Program-made: the position numbers and the translations under genes | Source: Cognataquiflexum gelatinilyticum | GTDB taxonomy: Bacteria > Bacteroidota > Bacteroidia > Cytophagales > Cyclobacteriaceae | Assembly (NCBI RefSeq): GCF_024813435.1 | Contig: NZ_JANAEZ010000003.1 | Span: 310,001-374,000, forward strand | Direction of reading: 5' to 3' | Length of the DNA: 64,000 nucleotides | In this document: one piece after another, positions 31,028 to 40,469 of the stretch | Position numbering within the stretch: the stretch's first letter is position 1 | Layout: every line of letters starts with the position of its first letter | The notes under the pieces: generated by a model | Told to the model about the DNA's origin: nothing | Database searches by the model: none | Seen by the model: the letters and a program-made list of their open reading frames with translations, nothing else

Positions 31028-31654
31028 TTAATCCTCTATTTCCAATACTTCCAATATTTCTGCCAACTGGTCAAAATCTTTCAGTCCCGGCTTGATTTCG
31101 TCACCCCCTTCAAGGGCAATTCCTTTTACTCCGGTCTGCTCCAACAAGTTTCTGACCGTCTCCGGCTCTATTCCAAATCCTAACAGAACCTCTACTGTGG
31201 AAGCCAAGGTGTGGAGTTTTTGGATGATGCCGCCATTTATTTCCAAGCTTTCTGAAACGAGGTGAAGCATTATTTTAAAATCCTGAAAAAATTTGGCTTT
31301 GGCGATCAGTTCATCCAAATCTTCCTCTGAAGTCAATTCTTTTTTGAAAATTATGCCATACGAAGAATTGACCAACATCCTTAAATATATTTCCTCCGTG
31401 ATTTCTAAAAAGTTGATTCCATTATATTCATTGAGGTTGCCGAGGATTTTTTCCGGATGGGTACTTTCAAATTCCGCCACGAAATCCACTCCAGAAAGCC
31501 ATCCTGTAATTTCATTGTATTTCTGTGGAGAAGTGAAGTTTTTGCTGCTTTCTTCCAGGTCAAAACCTATCATGTTGACATACATTCCGGCGCAATACCT
31601 GGCGTCGGTGAGGTTGGTGACTGCACTGATTTTAACAAACGAATGAAGTGCCAT
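31028..31654 (-). CDS. TrpF-like barrel protein, catalytic Cys lost
   Basis: A 208-residue protein with the layout of phosphoribosylanthranilate isomerase. It starts FVKISAVTNLTDARYCAGMYVNMIGF, where real TrpF has K-I-C-G-[IL]-T. The catalytic Cys is Ser here and the following Gly is Ala. The C-terminal phosphate-binding strands are recognisable but altered (VEVLLGFGIEPETVRNLLEQTGVKGIALEGGDEIKPG), and a catalytic Asp in the expected place is not evident. The protein is therefore probably not an active TrpF, but a paralogue with a new role. It sits 20 bases before hemF, so a link to tetrapyrrole metabolism is possible. Confidence 0.75.
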   Translation of the reverse strand: MALHSFVKISAVTNLTDARYCAGMYVNMIGFDLEESSKNFTSPQKYNEITGWLSGVDFVAEFESTHPEKILGNLNEYNGINFLEITEEIYLRMLVNSSYGIIFKKELTSEEDLDELIAKAKFFQDFKIMLHLVSESLEINGGIIQKLHTLASTVEVLLGFGIEPETVRNLLEQTGVKGIALEGGDEIKPGLKDFDQLAEILEVLEIED

Positions 31655-31708
31655 ACTGCTGTTTTGATGATTTTTGGATGCTAAGGTAGAAATTTCATCT
31701 TAAAATTG

Positions 31709-31716
31709 TATTTTTG
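31709..31716 (+). promoter_or_regulatory. Candidate -7 box before lipoprotein gene
   Basis: TATTTTTG matches TAnnTTTG 20 bases before the ATG at 31737, so any leader would be short. No TTG lies at the -33 position, so the call is weak. Confidence 0.3.
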
Positions 31717-31736
31717 TAAACGTCTAGAACTCGCTT

Positions 31737-32423
31737 ATGCTTAAGATTCACCCACTTTACTTTCTTAGCTTAATTGCTTTTTTATTTTCCTGTGCAGATA
31801 CTGAGAAGCCAAATGAAGATTTTGGCTTGGACTATCAACCTTTGGAAGTGGACCTTTTTTGGGAATATGAAGTCAGTGAAACAATAGTTTTTGGTGAAAA
31901 TGATGAAGAAAGCAGCGATTACTTTTTGAGGGACAAAGTTGATTATAGCTTCTTGAATGCGGAAAATGAATTGGTTTATGTAGTTGTCAGAGAGAAATCT
32001 CTGGACAGATCCAACTGGTCTGTAATTGGAAGCTACTCTTTGCATTATCGAAATCTTGCCTTGGTCAGGACTTTTGAGAACAAAAAGACAGTCAATTTGG
32101 TTTTTCCTCCTAAGTTACAGAAAACATGGGATGCCCAAGTTTTCAATTCCGAAGATCCCGATGAATATGAAATTTCATTTGTTGGTAAAATCGATGTCGG
32201 GCAACAGTCATTCTCCAAATCATTGAAGGTCCTACAAGAGGAAGATGATGATGAAATTACCTTTAGGGACAACAGGTACGAAGTATTTGCAAAAGGAATA
32301 GGATTGGTAGAACAATATTATGAGGTCTTGACTTATTGCTCAAGAAATGATTGTCTGGGACAAATGTTAGTCGATTCGGGCAGACGGACCCATTTGAAAA
32401 TTATAGGATATGGTAAACTTTAA
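31737..32423 (+). CDS. Lipoprotein of unknown function
   Basis: A 228-residue lipoprotein: the signal peptide MLKIHPLYFLSLIAFLFSC ends with Cys19, followed by an acidic mature part rich in beta-strand patterns (LFWEYEVSETIVFG, ELVYVVVREKS, YEISFVGKIDV) and a Cys pair near the end (TYCSRNDC). The repeated pattern of polar strands suggests an extended beta-sheet domain. I know no family. It overlaps the following subtilase gene by 14 bases, so both surface proteins are made together. Confidence 0.72.
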   Translation: MLKIHPLYFLSLIAFLFSCADTEKPNEDFGLDYQPLEVDLFWEYEVSETIVFGENDEESSDYFLRDKVDYSFLNAENELVYVVVREKSLDRSNWSVIGSYSLHYRNLALVRTFENKKTVNLVFPPKLQKTWDAQVFNSEDPDEYEISFVGKIDVGQQSFSKSLKVLQEEDDDEITFRDNRYEVFAKGIGLVEQYYEVLTYCSRNDCLGQMLVDSGRRTHLKIIGYGKL

Positions 32424-34056
32424 CAGGTTTTTGCTTTCTGTTTTTTGTTTTTTGCTGGCGTCAGTTTCTTACGGCCAAAACAGATATGCTGTACATTTTA
32501 AATTCAAGCCCCAAGATACCTATTCCTTAAGCAGGCCGGCGGAATTTTTGTCAGCTGCGGCTTTAGAAAGAAGAGCAAAGTTTCAGATTCCAGTTGATAG
32601 CTTGGATTTACCGCTTTCAGCAAAATATGTTTCCGAGGTAGCTTCTAAATCAGGCAAAGTCCTTTACGAGATCACATGGCTTAATGCCACTTTAGTGGAA
32701 GCAAGTCCTGAGCAAATCATTGCTATCAGTGCGCTTCCATTTGTTGACAAAGTGGTTTTGGCAGCACCGGGCATGAGTTCCAACGGTAGATTGGGAATAG
32801 GTTTTGGCAATAAAGTCGGAACAAATTCATCAATACATACAAACGCGAAAACCGCTGCAACACCCTATGATTTCCAGAATGAGCTGATAGGCATTCCTGT
32901 CATGCATGGGGAAGGGTATAAAGGAAAGGGCATTACAATCGCTGTTTTTGATGCAGGCTTTCCCGGAGTTAATACTATTTCAGCTTTTTCTCATCTGTTT
33001 ACCAACAATCAGATCGTGGGAACGAGGGACTTTGTCCATTTAGAAAATGCCAATGTCTACAGTTTTAACCAGCATGGTACAAATGCCCTTTCTCTAATCG
33101 CAGCAAATCAAGAAAACTTGCTTGTTTCCGGTGCACCGGATTCCAAATATATACTAGGTATCACAGAGGATGTTCCCACTGAATACAGGATTGAGGAATA
33201 CAATTGGGTACGGGCAGCCTCTTGGGCCGACAGCCTTGGAGCAGATATTATCAGTAGTTCCTTGGGCTATTGGGATTTTGATGATCCTAGTATGGATTAC
33301 ACCAAAGAGGACTTGGATGGAAAGACAGCGACTATCACCATAGGTGCCGATGTGGCTTCAGAAAAAGGTATCTTGGTCGTCACAAGTGCGGGAAATTATG
33401 GTTCCAGAGGAGTTTCCTCTATTATCGCTCCTGCAGATGCAGAGGGAATTTTATCCGTAGGTGCAGTCAATTCTAGCCTTGCCAGAGCCGGGTTCAGTTC
33501 TCAGGGCCCTACAGCCGACGGCAGGTTTAAGCCCGAAGTTTCTGCTTTTGGCAACAGTGCGCAAGTAATCCGTTCCAATGGAACTCTAGGACCATCCAAC
33601 GGCACTTCTTTTTCTGCGCCACAAGTTGCTGCTTTGGCTGCGGGATTATGGGAAGCACGGCCTGATTGGACCAAAGATAAACTGATTGAATATATCCTAA
33701 GGAGTTCAAGTCAATATGAAAACCCTGATAACCTCTTGGGATATGGCATTCCGGATTTTTCAAAAGCTTATTATGGAGAGATTTTGAGTATTTTGACTTT
33801 GGAAAAAGAAAGTGATTTTAAAGTTTATCCCAATCCCCTGAACGGAGGTGATCTTTTTGTCCAATTCGGAAAAAGTCTCATGGGAGAGTTTTCAATATAT
33901 GATGTCAATGGGAAGGAAATCCAAAAAATTGATATCCAAAGAGAATCCGTATCGCAACCCTTTGAAATCAGCCTTCCCAATATTCCTAAAGGGATGTTTT
34001 TGGTTCAGATGCAATCAGGCAGAGAGGTCAAAAGGACAAAATTGTTAAAAAGGTAA
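32410..34056 (+). CDS. S8 subtilisin-like protease with T9SS tail
   Basis: A 548-residue exported serine protease. Signal peptide (about 1-22), an N-terminal pro-region (YAVHFKFKPQDTYSL, about 23-120) and a subtilase domain with Asp181 (AVFDAGFPG), His222 (QHGTNAL) and Ser400 (NGTSFSAPQVA) complete the catalytic triad. A C-terminal type A sorting domain (about 470-548: FKVYPNPLNGG, MFLVQMQSGREVKRTKLLKR) directs secretion through the type IX system. It is likely surface-attached or released and degrades external protein; it shares an operon with the lipoprotein before it. Confidence 0.93.
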   Translation: MVNFNRFLLSVFCFLLASVSYGQNRYAVHFKFKPQDTYSLSRPAEFLSAAALERRAKFQIPVDSLDLPLSAKYVSEVASKSGKVLYEITWLNATLVEASPEQIIAISALPFVDKVVLAAPGMSSNGRLGIGFGNKVGTNSSIHTNAKTAATPYDFQNELIGIPVMHGEGYKGKGITIAVFDAGFPGVNTISAFSHLFTNNQIVGTRDFVHLENANVYSFNQHGTNALSLIAANQENLLVSGAPDSKYILGITEDVPTEYRIEEYNWVRAASWADSLGADIISSSLGYWDFDDPSMDYTKEDLDGKTATITIGADVASEKGILVVTSAGNYGSRGVSSIIAPADAEGILSVGAVNSSLARAGFSSQGPTADGRFKPEVSAFGNSAQVIRSNGTLGPSNGTSFSAPQVAALAAGLWEARPDWTKDKLIEYILRSSSQYENPDNLLGYGIPDFSKAYYGEILSILTLEKESDFKVYPNPLNGGDLFVQFGKSLMGEFSIYDVNGKEIQKIDIQRESVSQPFEISLPNIPKGMFLVQMQSGREVKRTKLLKR

Positions 34057-34113
34057 AGCGTCAAAGAGATTTTTTTATTTCCTTTGCAGGCAATTCTATA
34101 ACCCTTTCCTGCC

Positions 34114-34764
34114 ATGTCTGTTCAAGTTGCCCCTTCTGTATTAGCATCTGATTTTGCCAACATCCAAAGAGAAATCGAAATGCTCAATGCCTCAGAGGCA
34201 GATTACATTCATGTAGACATCATGGATGGGGTGTTTGTTCCAAATATTTCATTTGGCATACCAGTCACTGAAGCAATCCATAGGCATGCAAAAAAACCTT
34301 TGGATGTTCATTTGATGATCGTGGACCCAGACCGGTACTTGGAAGCTTTCCAGAAAGCAGGAGCGCATATCATTTCTGTTCACTTGGAAGCTTGTAATCA
34401 CTTGCACAGGACTTTGCAGGCCATAAAAGGCCTAGGCTGTAAAGCTGGAGTTGCTATCAACCCTCATACACCTGTTCACCTCTTGGAAGATATCATCCAT
34501 GATATAGACCTAGTCTGTGTGATGTCCGTCAATCCTGGATTTGGCGCCCAAAAATTTATTGAACATACTTATGAGAAGGTTTCACAGCTGAAGTCTCTAA
34601 TTTATAAAAGAGGGACATCTACTCTGATAGAAATCGACGGAGGAGTGAATCTAAAAAATGCGCCATTGCTTATTGCCGAGGGAGCGGATATTTTGGTTGC
34701 CGGTAATTTTGTTTTTTCAGCAGCAGATCCCATCCAGACCATACACGAACTTAAAGGGCTTTAA
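34114..34764 (+). CDS. rpe: Ribulose-phosphate 3-epimerase
   Basis: A 216-residue TIM-barrel enzyme of the pentose phosphate pathway interconverting ribulose-5-P and xylulose-5-P. Seen: VAPSVLASDFANI, HVDIMDGVFVPN (catalytic Asp and metal ligands), PLDVHLMI, HLEACNHLHRT, CVMSVNPGFGAQKF and IEIDGGVN. Complete and of normal length. It follows the T9SS protease gene by 57 bases, with no obvious functional link. Confidence 0.97.
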   Translation: MSVQVAPSVLASDFANIQREIEMLNASEADYIHVDIMDGVFVPNISFGIPVTEAIHRHAKKPLDVHLMIVDPDRYLEAFQKAGAHIISVHLEACNHLHRTLQAIKGLGCKAGVAINPHTPVHLLEDIIHDIDLVCVMSVNPGFGAQKFIEHTYEKVSQLKSLIYKRGTSTLIEIDGGVNLKNAPLLIAEGADILVAGNFVFSAADPIQTIHELKGL

Positions 34765-34919
34765 ATGAGGCCATAAACCGTCTTCCTTTTATAATTAATA
34801 TATTCCATTTAACATTTTTTAGGGTATTTTTTTTGATGATTTTGTTGTATTCATCAGGCTTAAGCCCTTTATTGAAAGTTGATACAATTTGAATTTATTT
34901 ACCAAAACCCGTTTACAAC

Positions 34920-35414
34920 ATGAAAAAAGTGTTTTTATTGGCTTTCCTATTCATGGGAATTATGAGTGTGAAGTCTGTGGCACAAGAGGCAGCAGAGGAA
35001 GTTACAGAGGAGGAAATTTTGAAATTTGCGACGATGGAAGAGTCAGTTGCGAATTTTTTGGCAGAAAAACAGGAAGAGTTGGTGGAGATGATCAAGGGGG
35101 ATTCCACTTTAGGCGGTGCAGCTAGGTATAATGAAATCAAAGGAGCTTGGGGGGATGATACAAAACTTGCAGAAATAAATATCACAGAAGAGGAAAAGGC
35201 TGCTTTCCAAAAGATCCAGGATTTTATGGATTCCTTGGGTGAATCAGTCAAGAATTATAAGATTGATTTCATCAAGGATGCAGAAAAATTAGGAGCAGGA
35301 ACCTATAATAAAATCATGAAAGCAAAATCCGCAGATCCCAGCCTGAATGAAAAAATCAATTCCCTGATTTCGGAATTGGGAAAAAAGCGGGAAGAAGGTG
35401 AGGGAAACGTTTAA
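34920..35414 (+). CDS. Exported helical protein, unknown function
   Basis: A 164-residue protein with a signal peptide (MKKVFLLAFLFMGIMSVKSVAQ) and a helical, acidic mature part (EEVTEEEILKFATMEESVANFLAEKQEELVEM by parts). The charge pattern suggests coiled coils or a small helical bundle. No family is recognised. It starts with a normal ATG, sits alone 155 bases after rpe, and is ended by a good terminator, so it is a single-gene unit. Confidence 0.75.
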   Translation: MKKVFLLAFLFMGIMSVKSVAQEAAEEVTEEEILKFATMEESVANFLAEKQEELVEMIKGDSTLGGAARYNEIKGAWGDDTKLAEINITEEEKAAFQKIQDFMDSLGESVKNYKIDFIKDAEKLGAGTYNKIMKAKSADPSLNEKINSLISELGKKREEGEGNV

Positions 35415-35440
35415 ATGGTCGAATCAGCAACAAGACCCGG

Positions 35441-35472
35441 AAGGCTTTCATAATTGAAAGCCTTTTTTGTTT
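35441..35472 (+). terminator. Terminator after exported helical protein gene
   Basis: AAGGCTTTCA pairs perfectly with TGAAAGCCTT around TAAT, followed by a T run. It lies just before the next gene, so the true start of that gene must be downstream, at ATG 35517. Confidence 0.9.
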
Positions 35473-35516
35473 TAGTCAAGGTATTGTTTTTAATTTCGGT
35501 TTCGTTAATTATTTGT

Positions 35517-36503
35517 ATGAAAAAACTAATTGCGTTGATTGGGATTTTGTCTTTGGGAATTCAAATTGGAAATGCCCAAGATGAAGATATATTCGGGATA
35601 GATTCAAAAGCCAAATCCAAAACTAGGAAAAGCCAGAGTAATATTGGGAATGTTTTTAGGAATGCGATTGGGAATTTCAGTTTTGAGGTTTTTACAGGAG
35701 GTGCCTTCCATACCAATAAAATGGTGTTTACGTCTCTTTCTCCCTCGCTATATCCTATTGAGCAATTCCAAAATATTGAAATCCCCCAGCAAATAACTGC
35801 TGAAGATACCCTTACTTTTTCAGGCAATAATTTTGCCATCCCGGTCAATGCAGCAGTCAAAATCAATCTTTTCAATACATTGACTCTTGGTGCAGGTTAT
35901 GGAAGGGAATTCGGAGGGATGTCAAGTCTGCGTTCAGGTGATTTGGAATTTCGTTTTGACAGGACCAACTATACTTTGGATAGGGCATTTGGTTCGATTG
36001 GATTGGTGCTGTATGATGCCAACAAGCGGGCGAAATTTTTGAGATGGCGGTATAAGGCTTTTGACTCCAACAACATCATGATGCAATCCGAAATGAACCA
36101 AAGGATTAGACAGATCTATCCTTGGAGATTTATGGCTGAAAGTGAATTTGGAAATGTCTACATGAGGAAGAATTTTGATGCTTTGGTCAATACCAATAAC
36201 CAGTCTTTTTTCAACGTGGCTTTGCGGGTAGAAAAAGAATTTTCAGAGTACACCAAGTTTTTTGTCAAAACAGGAGCAGAATTCCGTAAATACAATTACC
36301 AGACAGAAATCCCGGAAGAATTTCAAACCATTGGTCAAAATCTTTTTTTTGCACAGGTAGGATTGTCAATCAGTCTTCCTAGCACCAAGAGGTGTAAAGT
36401 TCCCGGTTGTGGGGTAGTAATGAAGCACTTGCACAACGGAGTGGAATACAGGGGCAGCTCTATTTTTCAACTACAAAACCGAAGGGTTGGGCAGTGGTAT
36501 TGA
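35517..36503 (+). CDS. Exported protein, likely outer-membrane barrel
   Basis: A 328-residue protein from ATG 35517; the frame stays open from 35454 but crosses the terminator hairpin. The signal peptide (MKKLIALIGILSLGIQIGNAQ) leads into a mature part rich in alternating strands and aromatic ends (FSFEVFTGGAFHTNKM, LTLGAGYGREFGG, FAQVGLSISLPSTK), consistent with an outer-membrane beta-barrel. The C-terminal Cys motif RCKVPGCGVVMKHLHNG looks unusual for a barrel end. No named family is recognised. Confidence 0.7.
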   Translation: MKKLIALIGILSLGIQIGNAQDEDIFGIDSKAKSKTRKSQSNIGNVFRNAIGNFSFEVFTGGAFHTNKMVFTSLSPSLYPIEQFQNIEIPQQITAEDTLTFSGNNFAIPVNAAVKINLFNTLTLGAGYGREFGGMSSLRSGDLEFRFDRTNYTLDRAFGSIGLVLYDANKRAKFLRWRYKAFDSNNIMMQSEMNQRIRQIYPWRFMAESEFGNVYMRKNFDALVNTNNQSFFNVALRVEKEFSEYTKFFVKTGAEFRKYNYQTEIPEEFQTIGQNLFFAQVGLSISLPSTKRCKVPGCGVVMKHLHNGVEYRGSSIFQLQNRRVGQWY

Positions 36504-36595
36504 TGCCAAATCAAAACCTGCCCCAAGATCGCTTTCCCTTTTTAAAACCGTATTCTTTTTATTAACTTGCAGGCTTATTGATCACCTTTTAAAAT

Positions 36596-39076
36596 ATGGC
36601 GCAAGGAGAAAACGAGAATATAATCCCTATTACAATTGAGGATGAAATGAGAGGGGCGTACATCGATTATTCGATGTCAGTTATAGTTTCAAGGGCCCTT
36701 CCGGATGTTAGAGACGGACTCAAACCGGTTCATAGAAGGATACTTTTTGGTATGCAGGAATTGGGTGTGATGCATAACAAACCCTACAAGAAATCTGCAA
36801 GAATAGTTGGGGAAGTATTGGGTAAATACCACCCGCACGGTGACTCTGCTGTATATGAGACCATGGTCAGAATGGCCCAGCCTTGGTCTTTGAGATATCC
36901 ATTGGTAGATGGACAGGGAAACTTCGGTTCCGTAGATGGAGATAATCCGGCTGCGATGCGTTATACCGAAGCTAGGCTTAAAAGAATTGCAGAGGAGTTA
37001 CTGATAGACATCAATAAAGAAACTGTTGACTTCCAACTCAATTTTGATGATTCTTTAAAAGAACCTGTGGTCTTGCCTGCCAAAATCCCTGCATTGTTGC
37101 TTAACGGTACATCAGGAATTGCGGTCGGAATGGCCACTAATATGGCTCCCCACAACCTTGGGGAAGTAGTAAGCGGGATCATCGCCTTTATTGACAACAG
37201 AGAAATTTCCGTAGCTGAATTGATGGAGTATATCATTGCTCCTGATTTTCCTACAGGAGGAATTATTTACGGGTACAATGGTGTAAAAGCAGCCTTTGAA
37301 ACAGGGAGAGGAAGAGTAGTCGTAAGAGGCAAGGCAGAGATTGAAACCCGGGACAATGGCAGAGAATCTATCATCATATCGGAGATCCCATATTTGGTCA
37401 ATAAGGCCAATATGATTGAAAAAACTGCCGCACTTATTAATGAAAAGAAAATAGATGGCATTTCTGCGATCAGGGATGAATCTGACCGTCAGGGAATGCG
37501 GATTGTCTATGAATTAAAAAGAGATGCGATATCAAGTGTTGTACTCAACAACCTATACAAGCAGACCCAGCTTCAGACTTCTTTTTCAGTCAATAACGTG
37601 GCCCTTGTAAAAGGCAGGCCACAGACATTGAACCTGAAGGACATGATTTTCCATTATGTCAACCACAGGCATGAGGTAGTCATCAGGAGGACAGAATATG
37701 AACTGAGAGAAGCTGAGAAAAGAGCCCATATCTTAGAGGGATACCTGATTGCATTGGATCACCTTGATGAGGTGATTTCCTTGATCAGGAGTTCAAGGGA
37801 TCCTGAAACAGCCAGAAATGGTTTGATGGAAAGATTCAGCTTGAGTGAAATTCAGGCACGTGCCATTCTTGACATGCGTTTGCAGCGTCTAACCGGCATG
37901 GAAAGGGAAAAAATTCAGGATGAATACAATGAGATCATGACCTTAATTATAGACCTGAAGGATATTTTGGGTAGTGAGGAGCGTAGGATGCAGATCATCA
38001 AGGACGAACTCAATGAGATCAAAGACCGGTACAATGATGCAAGAAGGACAACTATCGAGCACAATGCCGAAGATTTCAGCTATGAAGACATGATTCCCAA
38101 TGAGGAGGTAATCATTACTGTTTCCCATCAGGGTTATATCAAAAGGACAGCATTGACTGAATATAGGTCTCAAGGTAGAGGCGGTGTTGGGTCCAGAGGA
38201 GCGATCACCAAAGAAGATGACTGGACCGAATATCTTTTCACTGCTTCTACTCACAATTACCTATTGATTTTCACCGACTTAGGGAAATTATTTTGGCTGA
38301 AGACTTATGCGATACCTGAAGGCGCAAAAGCAACCAAAGGAAGACCAATCCAAAATCTGATCAATATTACTTCGGAAGACAAAATCAGGTCAATTATACA
38401 GGTCGGAGATTTGAATGATATTGATTATATCACCAACAATTACCTAGTGATGGTGACCAAGAAGGGGATTATCAAAAAAACCAACTTGGAACAGTATTCC
38501 AGACCAAGGACAAATGGGATTATCGCCTTGAATATCAGGGAGGACGATCAGTTGCTTCGGGTGGATATGACCAATGGAGATTCCCATATCATCATTGCAG
38601 CCAAGTCCGGTAGAGCAGTTCATTTCCATGAATCTACTGTAAGACCAATGGGAAGGACAGCCACAGGTGTGAAGGCAATTACGTTAAGTGATGTTAAAGA
38701 CGAAGTGGTTGGCATGGTATGTGCTTCGAGAGAAGATGCAACACTTCTTGTGGTTTCACAAAAAGGATATGGAAAACGTTCACTGATCGAGGAATATAGA
38801 ATAACCAACCGTGGTGGAAAAGGGGTGAAAGCCATGAACATCACAGAAAAGACAGGTTATTTAGTAGCGATCAAAGAAGTGGTGGACAGTGATGATTTGA
38901 TGATCATCAATAAGTCAGGGATTACAATCAGAACTCCGGTGTCAGAATTGAGAGTGATGGGAAGGGCTACACAGGGGGTCAGGTTGATTAAATTAAGCGA
39001 AAGTGATGAAATTTCGTCAGTCGAAAAAATCACTAGGGAAGAAGAGGATGAAGTAGAAACTGCACCGGAATTATAA
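36596..39076 (+). CDS. gyrA: DNA gyrase subunit A
   Basis: Type II topoisomerase subunit, 826 residues, that cleaves and rejoins DNA while GyrB hydrolyses ATP. The catalytic Tyr123 lies in AAMRYTEARL, and the N-terminal winged-helix core is complete. The quinolone region reads KYHPHGDSAVYETM, with the usual Ser (84) and Glu at the position often Asp. The C-terminal beta-pinwheel has six GyrA repeats and a box-like NRGGKG (in ITNRGGKGVKAMNI). Length is normal; gyrB is not in the window. A TPR gene follows after 57 bases. Confidence 0.97.
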   Translation: MAQGENENIIPITIEDEMRGAYIDYSMSVIVSRALPDVRDGLKPVHRRILFGMQELGVMHNKPYKKSARIVGEVLGKYHPHGDSAVYETMVRMAQPWSLRYPLVDGQGNFGSVDGDNPAAMRYTEARLKRIAEELLIDINKETVDFQLNFDDSLKEPVVLPAKIPALLLNGTSGIAVGMATNMAPHNLGEVVSGIIAFIDNREISVAELMEYIIAPDFPTGGIIYGYNGVKAAFETGRGRVVVRGKAEIETRDNGRESIIISEIPYLVNKANMIEKTAALINEKKIDGISAIRDESDRQGMRIVYELKRDAISSVVLNNLYKQTQLQTSFSVNNVALVKGRPQTLNLKDMIFHYVNHRHEVVIRRTEYELREAEKRAHILEGYLIALDHLDEVISLIRSSRDPETARNGLMERFSLSEIQARAILDMRLQRLTGMEREKIQDEYNEIMTLIIDLKDILGSEERRMQIIKDELNEIKDRYNDARRTTIEHNAEDFSYEDMIPNEEVIITVSHQGYIKRTALTEYRSQGRGGVGSRGAITKEDDWTEYLFTASTHNYLLIFTDLGKLFWLKTYAIPEGAKATKGRPIQNLINITSEDKIRSIIQVGDLNDIDYITNNYLVMVTKKGIIKKTNLEQYSRPRTNGIIALNIREDDQLLRVDMTNGDSHIIIAAKSGRAVHFHESTVRPMGRTATGVKAITLSDVKDEVVGMVCASREDATLLVVSQKGYGKRSLIEEYRITNRGGKGVKAMNITEKTGYLVAIKEVVDSDDLMIINKSGITIRTPVSELRVMGRATQGVRLIKLSESDEISSVEKITREEEDEVETAPEL

Positions 39077-39133
39077 TCCAACACTTATCATAGAATCAAT
39101 AAAGAACCAAATAATTAGCAAAAAAGAAAACAA

Positions 39134-40342
39134 ATGAAAAAGGTAATCTTATCATTGGCAATGGTTGCAGTCGCGACGGTTGCCTTTGCCCAGAAGAAAG
39201 TCGTCAGTTCCGCGGAAAAGAACTTCAAAAAAGGAGATCTTGAACTTGCAATTTCGGAAATTGATGCAGCTCTTGAAAACCCTGAAACCAAGGATGACCC
39301 AAATACCCCACTCCTTAAAGCCAGGATTTTGACAAAAAAATTCGGTCAGGATTCTTCCAATGTAGCTTCCACTGTAGAGATTGGCAGAAGTGCTCTTGAT
39401 CAATTCAACAAGGCTATGGAAATGTCAGGAAATGATAAAGAGAGTAAAATAGGAAAAGAAGTTTATAAGGAGGAGATACCTGATCTTCCTGAAAACTTCA
39501 AGCCATACTCGATCAGAACCCTAAAAAATGCCGCATTTGAAAAGGCGATCAAAACCTATGAAAATGACGACATGGAAATGGCCTATGAGTTTTTCAACCT
39601 GATGTCCGACATCGATCCTACTGACACAACCTCTTCCTTCAATGCAGGGTATATTGCCAATGACCTTGGTAAATATGAAGATGCCAAGAAGCAATTCAAA
39701 AAACTGATTGAGATCAAAGATTACAATAAGCTGAGTGCTTATTACCTTTTGATTCAAATCTTGAGTGCTGAGGATAAAAATCCGGAAGAAGCATATAAGT
39801 ATGTAACCAGAGCCAGGGCTGATTATCCTGATGATAAAACGCTGTCTGAATTTGAAGTTCAACTTTTGCTTCAGATGAACAAAATGGATGAGGCAATGGC
39901 TTCCGTAAAAGAAGCGTTGGCTGCAGATCCTAATAATGCAGGTTTACTGTTGAGATATGGTTACCTATTGGAGCAATCAGGCGATATGGCAGGTGCTTTG
40001 GCTGAGTACAAAAAGTCTGTGGTTGCAGATCCGAATTTCTTTGAAGGAAACTATTATACTGGAGCAATATTCTTGGATCAGGCAAGGGAGATTTTGGCAA
40101 AAATCAATGACCTATCTGATGAAGAATGGGAAAAAAATGCACCAACAATGACCAAGCAGGCCGAAGGTCTTTATGCCGAGGCAGTTCCATATTTCGAAAA
40201 AGGTTTGTCTTTAAAGCCTGAAAATGTTGAAATCATGGAAATTTTATTCAATGTTCACACAAGATTGAAAAACACTGCAGAAGCTGAGAAATACAACAAA
40301 ATGCTTGTTGCAAAATTAGGTGCTGACTGGATGGAAAAATAA
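39134..40342 (+). CDS. Exported TPR protein
   Basis: A 402-residue exported protein. A signal peptide (MKKVILSLAMVAVATVAFA) is followed by tetratricopeptide repeats (FKKGDLELAISEIDAALEN, AYEFFNLMSDIDPTDTTSSFNAGYIANDLGKYEDAKKQFKKL by parts, MDEAMASVKEALAADPNNAGLLLRYGYLLEQSGDMAGALAEYKKSV by parts). At least six TPR units can be traced, mostly of the periplasmic scaffold type. It has no enzymatic motif and probably binds other envelope proteins. A terminator follows directly. Confidence 0.85.
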   Translation: MKKVILSLAMVAVATVAFAQKKVVSSAEKNFKKGDLELAISEIDAALENPETKDDPNTPLLKARILTKKFGQDSSNVASTVEIGRSALDQFNKAMEMSGNDKESKIGKEVYKEEIPDLPENFKPYSIRTLKNAAFEKAIKTYENDDMEMAYEFFNLMSDIDPTDTTSSFNAGYIANDLGKYEDAKKQFKKLIEIKDYNKLSAYYLLIQILSAEDKNPEEAYKYVTRARADYPDDKTLSEFEVQLLLQMNKMDEAMASVKEALAADPNNAGLLLRYGYLLEQSGDMAGALAEYKKSVVADPNFFEGNYYTGAIFLDQAREILAKINDLSDEEWEKNAPTMTKQAEGLYAEAVPYFEKGLSLKPENVEIMEILFNVHTRLKNTAEAEKYNKMLVAKLGADWMEK

Positions 40343-40365
40343 TTCTAAGCATTTTAAATTACTTG

Positions 40366-40395
40366 AAAGGCCGTCAATTTTGACGGCCTTTTTTT
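40366..40395 (+). terminator. Terminator after TPR gene
   Basis: AAAGGCCGTCA pairs with TGACGGCCTTT around ATTT and is followed by further T residues, 23 bases after the TPR stop. Confidence 0.92.
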
Positions 40396-40469
40396 GTTGC
40401 ATTTTCTGATTTTGTTTACTGCCAATAAATTTTCATTTTTGCCGATTGATATAAAAAATTCCTTGTCAA

